From Propionibacteriaceae bacterium (GTDB lineage Bacteria; Actinomycetota; Actinomycetes; Propionibacteriales; Propionibacteriaceae): a stretch of DNA of 64,000 nucleotides. Position 1 is the stretch's first letter; each line of letters starts with the position of its first letter. The DNA lies in assembly GCA_009780915.1 (NCBI GenBank), contig WQZD01000009.1, positions 22,732 through 86,731 on the forward strand, written 5' to 3'. Position numbers and translations under genes: made by a program. Below the pieces are notes generated by a model. The model made no database searches and was not told the DNA's origin. It was given only the letters and a program-made list of their open reading frames with translations. This document shows, in pieces, positions 58,618-64,000 of this stretch.

Positions 58618-60135
58618 TCAGCTGATGAGCTCCATGATCAAACCCTGCAGGAAGTAGACCAGGAACAGCACTCCGATGACCCACAACAGCGGGTTGACCT
58701 GGCGTGCTTTGCCCTTGACGACCTTGATGATGAGGTAGACGACGAAGCCGATGCCCATGCCCACCGTGATCGAGTAGGTGAACGCCATCATGGTGACAAG
58801 GAAGAACGCCGGGATGGCGACTTCGAGGTCGGTCCAGTTGATGTCCGTGATCTGCTGGAGCATCAAGAAACCGACGACGACCAGGACGGGCGCCACGGCT
58901 TCGGACGGCACGAGGTTGACCAGAGGGGTGATGAAGGTGGCCAGCAGGAACGCGCACCCGGTGATGATGTTGGCGAAACCGGTACGGGCGCCATCGGAGA
59001 CACCTGACGCGGATTCGATGTAGGAGGTGTTGGAGGATGTGGAGAACAGACCGCCAGCGACAGCCGCGAGGGAGTCGATGAGCAGGATCTCTTGGACCCG
59101 AGGCGGGTTCCCGTCCTCTTGGTTGAGCCCACCGGTCTTGCCGATGGCCACGATGGTGCCCATGGTGTCGAAGAAGTCAGCCAGCATCAGCGCGAGGATG
59201 GTGAGGATGACGATGACCCAGGAGCGGAAGTCCGCGTGGAAGGCGCCGATCAGGTCGACGTGGTCCCAGAACTTCAGCAGTTCGAGGTTGGGCAGCCAGT
59301 GCAGACCCGAGGCCAGCTCAGGCACGTTCAGACGCCAGCCGGTCGTGGGGTTGACCACCGAGTCGCCGGTCTTCACGACCGCTTCGAGGACCACGGCCAG
59401 GATGGTGCCACCGATGATGGCGATGAGCATGGCGCCCTTGACGTGCTTGACCCACATGATGATCAGGCCGATGAGCACCACGACGAAGACGAGCAACGGC
59501 CAGCCGATGATCGATCCAGAAATACCCAGTTCGCCCATCTGCGACCCCTTGCGCACGAAACCGGCGTCCACGAGGCCGATGAGGGCGATGAACAGGCCGA
59601 TGCCGACGGAGATGCCGGTCCGCAACGACATGGGCACGGCTTTCATGACCGCACGCCTGAACTTCGTCAACACGAGGATCGTGATGATGATGCCCTCCCA
59701 GACGATCAGGCCCATGACCTGCTTCCAGGGCATGGTGGGCGCCAGGGTGTACGCCGCCAGCGCGTTGATGCCGAGGCCGGCCGCCAGGGCGACCGGGAAC
59801 TTGCCGACGAGACCCATCACGATGGTGGCCACACCCGCGATGATGGCGGTGGCTGCGGCCACCATGGCCATGGTCAGCGGGATGTTGGCGCTGTCGGCGA
59901 TCGGCAGGCCGGAGATCAGGTTGCCGTTGATGTCAGGCGTCGTGCCGATGATGATCGGGTTGAGGGCGATGATGTACGCCATGGCGAAGAAGGTGACGAA
60001 CCCGCCACGCACTTCACGGCTGATCGTCGAGCCACGAGCTGAGATCTTGAAGAACCGATCCAGGCCTTGCGGACCAGCAGGAGAGGAGGGCGGCGCCACG
60101 GTGACGGTGCGCGGTGATTTTTGAACCATGGCCAT
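58618..60135 (-). CDS. AzgA-type NCS2 purine permease (guanine/hypoxanthine/adenine)
   Basis: 505-aa polytopic membrane protein with about 12-14 spans. AzgA-family hallmarks: GFVTFFAMAYIIALNPIIIG, LAAGLGINALAAYTL, LMLADFFDTMGTIVAIGK and SSNTSYIESASGVSDGARTG. Imports purine bases by proton symport in characterised relatives. Two ATG starts six bases apart. No purine riboswitch was recognised upstream; three 20-bp tandem repeats lie in the 295-bp upstream region. Confidence 0.93.
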   Translation of the reverse strand: MAMVQKSPRTVTVAPPSSPAGPQGLDRFFKISARGSTISREVRGGFVTFFAMAYIIALNPIIIGTTPDINGNLISGLPIADSANIPLTMAMVAAATAIIAGVATIVMGLVGKFPVALAAGLGINALAAYTLAPTMPWKQVMGLIVWEGIIITILVLTKFRRAVMKAVPMSLRTGISVGIGLFIALIGLVDAGFVRKGSQMGELGISGSIIGWPLLVFVVVLIGLIIMWVKHVKGAMLIAIIGGTILAVVLEAVVKTGDSVVNPTTGWRLNVPELASGLHWLPNLELLKFWDHVDLIGAFHADFRSWVIVILTILALMLADFFDTMGTIVAIGKTGGLNQEDGNPPRVQEILLIDSLAAVAGGLFSTSSNTSYIESASGVSDGARTGFANIITGCAFLLATFITPLVNLVPSEAVAPVLVVVGFLMLQQITDINWTDLEVAIPAFFLVTMMAFTYSITVGMGIGFVVYLIIKVVKGKARQVNPLLWVIGVLFLVYFLQGLIMELIS

Positions 60136-60355
60136 AGATTAGTGGAAGCAGTGCCCATCCGTATAAGCGACAGGCGTCCTCCTCCGCGCCACGCCCACGT
60201 CGTAGGCACGTTAACGCTTGTCAACCCATATATGAGAATATCCTAGGAGTCATGCCCCACACCGGGGCCCCACCGTCACACGGGCCGCCACTCACCCCCG
60301 GGGGCGCCAACTGTCGACGACACGCCGACGAATGAACAGTTCGCGCCCCCGCGGA

Positions 60356-60414
60356 GTCCCGGTACGACCCACGGTGTCCCGGTACGACCCACAGGGTTTC
60401 CGTTCGACTCGTGG
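60356..60414. repeat. Three tandem 20-bp repeats in the purine permease / DUF2530 intergenic region
   Basis: GTCCCGGTACGACCCAC begins at 60356 and 60376 and a degenerate third copy at 60396 (GTTTCCGTTCGACTCGTGG). Exact 20-bp period. Located between the divergent permease and DUF2530 genes, so it may be an operator array for either. No gene lies in 60136-60430. Confidence 0.75.
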
Positions 60415-60430
60415 ATGCCGATATCCTGTG

Positions 60431-60733
60431 ATGGTGAGCCAGTCGACAGTCCCCGAAGATTCCACTCCGCAGCCACGTCCCCTGCTTCAGCAGGCGCCGG
60501 TGGTGCCCTTGGACGCGTCGGGATTCACAGCCGCTTTGGTCGGAACCCTGCTGTTCGCCCTGGCGACCGTGGGGTTCGTCCTCACCGACACGCGGGGACA
60601 GTGGCTCTATATCGTCGCCACAGGAACAGCCTTCGGGGTGTTCCTCATCCTGTACACGGCGTGGCACCGCTGGTGGTGGAGGCCCCGCCGCGACGCCGCC
60701 CAGGCGCCGACGCCCACGTCAGTCGAAGACTGA
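60431..60733 (+). CDS. DUF2530 small membrane protein
   Basis: 100 aa from the ATG at 60431. Polar N-terminus, two hydrophobic helices (AALVGTLLFALATVGFVL and YIVATGTAFGVFLILYTAW), then a Trp/Arg-rich end. This matches actinobacterial DUF2530 proteins, typically encoded beside DUF3027 as here. Its 3' end overlaps the convergent DUF3027 gene by 15 nt. Function unknown. Confidence 0.82.
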   Translation: MVSQSTVPEDSTPQPRPLLQQAPVVPLDASGFTAALVGTLLFALATVGFVLTDTRGQWLYIVATGTAFGVFLILYTAWHRWWWRPRRDAAQAPTPTSVED

Positions 60734-61483
60734 CCCCGAGCCGTCCGCGTCGATGGCGTCGTCCCACAACAGGGGAGGCAGTTCGACACCGCGCCGCTCT
60801 TCGACGACATCCGAATGCGCGCCACACCCGTGGTCGATGCTCACCACGCTGGCGTCCGAGGACGAGTACGCGTTCGCGCAGACCCCGAACGCAGCCCCCA
60901 ACTCCCCACGCAGACGGATGAAGTACCCGCAACTGGAGCATGGCGCCGGCGCCTGACGCGCCTGCGGGGTGTCCGCCCCATGAGCCTGCGACCATCTCTC
61001 GCACGCGGCGTCCCGGCCCTCTTTGCTGAGCACCCGCGTACGCCCCAGGCCCAGTTCGCGCACCACAGAACGAATCTCGATGGCCTCTTCGGGAGTCTTC
61101 GGGTCGGAACCGGCCGTGTAACCCGGTTGCAAGCGGGGGTCTTCGGCCGGTGTGGCCATCAGCATGCCTGGTCCGACGTCGCCGGGCGCGATGCGCTCCG
61201 ACCACGGCACCCACGAGGGGGCGAGGAGCGCGTCCTTGCCGGGAAGCAGGACGACATCGTCGACGGTGACCGTACGAGCCCTGGGGGCCCGGGCCACGGT
61301 CACAGCCCAGTGCCACCCGTGGTACCCGGGGTGCAAGCAGGCGAAGATATGGGTGACGACGCGCTCGGCTTCCACGATCACGCCCAGGTGGTCGCCCACC
61401 TGATCCGTGCCAGCTTCCTCCATGGCAGCTTGGCGCGCCTGGTCGACGGCCGCGGCGGCGATAGCGTCTAATTTGTCAGGCAT
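60719..61483 (-). CDS. DUF3027 protein
   Basis: 254 aa. VVTHIFACLHPGYHGWHWAV and WVPWSERIAPGDVGPG are typical of DUF3027; a CSSCGYFIRL pair and later Cys residues suggest a zinc site near the C-terminus. Widely conserved in actinobacteria, function unknown. It starts two nt after the cold-shock gene stop (61485), so both are probably one transcript. Confidence 0.9.
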   Translation of the reverse strand: MPDKLDAIAAAAVDQARQAAMEEAGTDQVGDHLGVIVEAERVVTHIFACLHPGYHGWHWAVTVARAPRARTVTVDDVVLLPGKDALLAPSWVPWSERIAPGDVGPGMLMATPAEDPRLQPGYTAGSDPKTPEEAIEIRSVVRELGLGRTRVLSKEGRDAACERWSQAHGADTPQARQAPAPCSSCGYFIRLRGELGAAFGVCANAYSSSDASVVSIDHGCGAHSDVVEERRGVELPPLLWDDAIDADGSGSVFD

Positions 61484-61484
61484 G

Positions 61485-61868
61485 TCACAATTCCAATTCA
61501 GCGGCGAAACCGCGGAGCATGTGGGCCACCTTCTCAGCCATCCTCTGTTCGGGATAGCGGCCCCGGCGATAGCCGTTGCCGATGGAGTCCAGCAATTTGA
61601 TGAGGTCCTCAGTGATGATCGTCAACTGTTCAGTGGACTTCCTCTGTGCCTTGGACAAGGATTCCGGCACGTCGATGAGGGTCAGCGACAACGCCTGCTC
61701 CCCCTTGCGCCCGTCGGCCACGCCGAACTCGACCTTCTGCCCAGGCTTCAGCGTCGCCACGCCTGCGGGCAGGACGGAGGCCCGGACGTACACGTCACCG
61801 CCCTCGTCCTTCACTATGAACCCGAATCCCTTGTCAGGGTCATAAAAGCGTACCTTGCCTGTTGGCAT
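61485..61868 (-). CDS. Cold-shock domain protein with C-terminal extension
   Basis: 127 aa. N-terminal cold-shock domain (1-~66): GKVRFYDPDKGFGFIV (RNP1 KGFGFI) and VYVRAS (RNP2). The extra ~60 residues form a helical tail (SKAQRKSTEQLTIITEDLIK) seen in the actinobacterial type encoded next to DUF3027. Nucleic-acid chaperone role expected. Confidence 0.93.
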   Translation of the reverse strand: MPTGKVRFYDPDKGFGFIVKDEGGDVYVRASVLPAGVATLKPGQKVEFGVADGRKGEQALSLTLIDVPESLSKAQRKSTEQLTIITEDLIKLLDSIGNGYRRGRYPEQRMAEKVAHMLRGFAAELEL

Positions 61869-61994
61869 GAGCGTACCTCATTTCCATCTCGCCCACCTAG
61901 CCTATCTCGTGCCAGGCGTTCAATGCCATCTTCGCTGCCCACAAGCGGACATAGCAGCCCGACCCGGACCGGACGCCACGATAGAATGTGTCCC

Positions 61995-62750
61995 GTGGCA
62001 ACATGGAAAGACGGACCGAGGTACGCGCCGCTTGAGCGTCCCATGGGGTTCGCGCACCCGGCCCAGGCGGTCCCCCTGGCGCCTGCGCCCTCAGCGTCCG
62101 TCCAGACGACCGCTCCCGACCATGCCCCCACCGACTATCGCGACGAGTCGCCGACGGTCCCCTTGGACTCCATCGGCACAGTCCACGCGGCCTCGCGCGA
62201 TCCCCGGCTCGCCTTCGAGACCATCTCGACCGTCCTCACCGCCGGTGCCGACCCGAACGAGCGCCACACCATCGGCACCTCGTCCACCCGCCCCGCCATC
62301 CAGCCCTTCCATGTCGTGTCCTCGGCCCCGGTGGTGTCCGCGTCCTGGAGCCCCCCCGCCGACACAGCCGTTCCCGTGGCGCCGACCCACCCGGTCACCG
62401 TCCGGGATTGCTGGACGGCCGCGTACCCCCCTCTGCTGGTAGGCCTCACGATCCTGGGGATCGTCGGCACAGTCGAGCCCTTCATCTCTGCGGGCATCCT
62501 CATGTTCTCGCCGTTCCTGTTCGTGCCGAGGGTACGTGTGAGGGTCGCCCAGTTGCGCACCGTGAACATCGTCATCCTCGTCGTGCTGCTCATCGGCTGG
62601 ATCGCATCCCTCGTCCTCGACTCGTCCATGTACAACATCGACCTCCACCTGCCGTGGTGGACGCTGGTCGGCTGCTGGTCGCTGGCCATCACCGACCTCG
62701 TGCTGCAGTGGCTCGGCCTCCGCAGCGGGGAGCACCTCCATCGCCCGTGA
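61995..62750 (+). CDS. Membrane protein of unknown function beside the cold-shock gene
   Basis: 251 aa from a GTG at 61995; it begins ATWKDGPRYAPLERP, a start shared by actinobacterial proteins at this locus. Residues 20-~125 are Pro/Ala/Thr-rich and low complexity; the C-terminal half holds about four membrane helices (PPLLVGLTILGIVGTVEPFI, VNIVILVVLLIGWIASLVLD). Divergent from the cold-shock gene. Function unknown. Confidence 0.75.
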   Translation: MATWKDGPRYAPLERPMGFAHPAQAVPLAPAPSASVQTTAPDHAPTDYRDESPTVPLDSIGTVHAASRDPRLAFETISTVLTAGADPNERHTIGTSSTRPAIQPFHVVSSAPVVSASWSPPADTAVPVAPTHPVTVRDCWTAAYPPLLVGLTILGIVGTVEPFISAGILMFSPFLFVPRVRVRVAQLRTVNIVILVVLLIGWIASLVLDSSMYNIDLHLPWWTLVGCWSLAITDLVLQWLGLRSGEHLHRP

Positions 62751-62770
62751 CCACGGGAGAACGGCGGCTG

Positions 62771-63448
62771 TCATCGCGTGGACGCGCGTCGAGTCTCCTC
62801 GTCGATGAGGCGCCGCCACGCGCGCACGCTGTCAGTCGTGACCGGGGTGGAGTCCACGCCGAACCGCGTCAGACCCGCGCGCACCAGCCACGGGACGTGC
62901 TCGGGCAGCAGACCCCCTGACACGATCACGGGGACACCGACTCCAGGCTGGGCGATCAGCCGGTCGATGCCCTGCTCGACCTCGCGTGCGGACCCGGCGG
63001 TCATCACGGAGTCCACGCGCGGGAGGTGACGGACGTCCGCCCACGCCCGATCCTGATCCAGGGCGGCGTCGATGGCCCGGTCGAAAGTCCACGGCCATTC
63101 CTCGTCCCCCGCCAGTTCGGCGCAGGCCAGTTGATCGATCCCCGAGAGCGCATTGAGGAACCCGAAGACGAAACCATCAGCCCCGGCACTGTGATACGAG
63201 AATGCCAACCCCTTCAGTCGCGTCATCTCGCCCCCATCAGTGACGCGCTCCTCCCGCAGTCGCAGGACGACCCGCAGATGCACCGTCGATGCCGCGCGCA
63301 CCTTCTCGACCACCTCCGGCACGGGAGACAGCCCGTCCGTGCCCACCACGAGCACTTGGTCGGCGCCGCCTGCTTCCGCGCACTCGGCCTCGTACGCGCT
63401 CTTCACCCGCACCTGGAGGAATCCTGCCATGACACCAGCTTGCATCAT
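62771..63448 (-). CDS. cutC: CutC-family protein
   Basis: 225 aa TIM-barrel protein. LQVRVKSAYEAECAEAGGAD start, FGFLNALSGIDQLACAEL, FDRAIDAALDQ (family TFHRAFD), DSVMTAGSA and VPVIVSGGLLPEHV follow the CutC plan. First linked to copper tolerance in E. coli, but the direct role is disputed. The ATG at 63448 has GGAGG upstream. It is 20 nt beyond the convergent membrane-protein gene. Confidence 0.83.
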   Translation of the reverse strand: MMQAGVMAGFLQVRVKSAYEAECAEAGGADQVLVVGTDGLSPVPEVVEKVRAASTVHLRVVLRLREERVTDGGEMTRLKGLAFSYHSAGADGFVFGFLNALSGIDQLACAELAGDEEWPWTFDRAIDAALDQDRAWADVRHLPRVDSVMTAGSAREVEQGIDRLIAQPGVGVPVIVSGGLLPEHVPWLVRAGLTRFGVDSTPVTTDSVRAWRRLIDEETRRASTR

Positions 63449-63540
63449 GACCCCCCTCCGCTCGGTGAGGGCGCGCCCGAAGGCGCTTGAACGTACTATC
63501 GAGGACGATCCAGCACCTCAACGAAGACATGTCAGTGGCA

Positions 63541-64000
63541 TCATCCTTCGTGAACCCGGAATCCCAGAGCCGCCAAGTCCTGCACAGTATCGATGTCCGT
63601 CGACGAGCCAGGAGGCAATGCCACATCGACGAGCACGAGGTCGCCGACCAGATGACGAAGAGACTCCCCGGAACCCCCGATCGGCAGTCGCGAGCAAGCC
63701 CGGGCCAGAGCCGGGAGACGGTACAGGGCGCACATCCACTGCCGATGCCCGTCAGCCACGCCGATGATCCCGTCCACGCCAGAAGACACCCGGCGAGCCT
63801 GCCCAAGCAGCACGGGGATCGCCTGCCCCACGAACGGCATATCGCACCCCACGGTCAACACCCAACGCCCAACGTCGGCGAGCGAAGCGAAGCCACTGAC
63901 CCCAACGGGGAGGCCACCCACGTCCGCGAGCGAAGCGAAGCCACTGACCCCAACGGGGAGGCCACCCACGTCCGCGAGCGAAGCGAAGCCACTGACCCCA
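63541..64000 (-). CDS. mobA: Molybdenum cofactor guanylyltransferase, C-terminal part with repeat insertion
   Basis: C-terminal part of a gene entering from the right edge. RWVLTVGCDMPFVG is the metal-binding strand of MobA-type nucleotidyltransferases; GHRQWMCALYRLPAL and DIDTVQDLAALGF complete the fold. MobA attaches GMP to molybdopterin for bis-MGD enzymes. Just before the DMP strand the frame contains tandem 16-residue repeats (GLPVGVSGFASLADVG) encoded by a 48-bp minisatellite, a position where ordinary MobA has a short loop. Confidence 0.78.
   Translation of the reverse strand, partial: GVSGFASLADVGGLPVGVSGFASLADVGGLPVGVSGFASLADVGRWVLTVGCDMPFVGQAIPVLLGQARRVSSGVDGIIGVADGHRQWMCALYRLPALARACSRLPIGGSGESLRHLVGDLVLVDVALPPGSSTDIDTVQDLAALGFRVHEG
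63873..64000. repeat. 48-bp tandem minisatellite in frame within mobA
   Basis: Copies at 63873-63920, 63921-63968 and 63969 onward (truncated by the window end). The first differs at one base (CGTCGGCG versus CGTCCGCG). Unit encodes 16 residues on the minus strand. It contains GCGAGCGAAGCGAAGC, a motif type that recurs in many actinobacterial intergenic repeats. Confidence 0.93.

Noticed and set aside
60136..60430. Purine riboswitch ahead of the AzgA-type permease
   Set aside because: No three-way-junction core sequence of the purine aptamer is visible on the minus strand.

Overview
The window is a compact, high-GC segment of an actinobacterial (Actinomycetota) chromosome. The evidence is actinobacterial marker genes (a DUF3027/DUF2530/cold-shock neighbourhood, a DtxR-type repressor, a zinc-type S14, a MetG with an 'FSTSR' motif), a GroEL with an acidic tail instead of a GGM tail, CIRCE-controlled groESL, and frequent 1-4 nt stop/start overlaps between genes. 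The genus cannot be fixed from the sequence. The metabolic genes (nagBA, pta-ackA, carbohydrate ABC importer, GH2 enzyme) suggest a saccharolytic, acetate-producing organism.

Layout. 1-7.8 kb: an amino-sugar module, with a ROK repressor, a CUT1 ABC importer lacking its ATPase, a ROK kinase and divergent nagB-nagA. 7.8-17.4 kb: housekeeping genes (YdcF-like protein, siderophore-interacting reductase, radA, proline dehydrogenase, CPBP protease, metG, GH2 glycosidase). 17.6-24.1 kb: pta, ackA, then an SDR, a PlsC-type acyltransferase and an alkylglycerone-phosphate-synthase-like flavoenzyme, which together look like an ether-lipid set. 24.2-35.5 kb: the complete S10-spc ribosomal operon from rpsJ to secY on the minus strand, with an L4 protein carrying an unusual C-terminal domain. 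35.9-39.8 kb: an ABC exporter-like pair and an orphan EctB-type aminotransferase. 40.9-48.2 kb: a tightly coupled minus-strand cluster of an acidic protein, a NadE homologue with a degenerate glutaminase site, an HSP90-family ATPase, a TPR-like protein and a YbjN-domain protein. 48.3-50.9 kb: a YbjQ-like protein and groES-groEL with two CIRCE operators.

50.9-55.4 kb is the accessory part: a DUF4143 ATPase with 23-bp iterons upstream, a second decayed copy of the same control region, a lipoprotein, a frameshifted membrane protein, a tRNA-Pro 3' fragment, an AlbA_2-type regulator containing a perfect 41-bp palindrome, and a tRNA-Arg gene. 55.4-64 kb returns to ordinary chromosome: thioredoxin, DtxR repressor, a ~950-bp gene-free stretch with two strong hairpins, an AzgA-type purine permease, DUF2530, DUF3027, a cold-shock protein, a membrane protein, CutC and a mobA gene interrupted by a 48-bp in-frame minisatellite at the window edge.

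The strongest candidate for an undescribed system is the coupled NadE-like/HSP90/TPR/YbjN operon (40917-47314). A dedicated HSP90 with a TPR partner is translationally linked to a NAD synthetase whose glutaminase Cys and Lys are replaced. The L4 fusion and the iteron-controlled DUF4143 element with its relic are the next most interesting. All function statements rest on motif recognition by eye; no database search was run.
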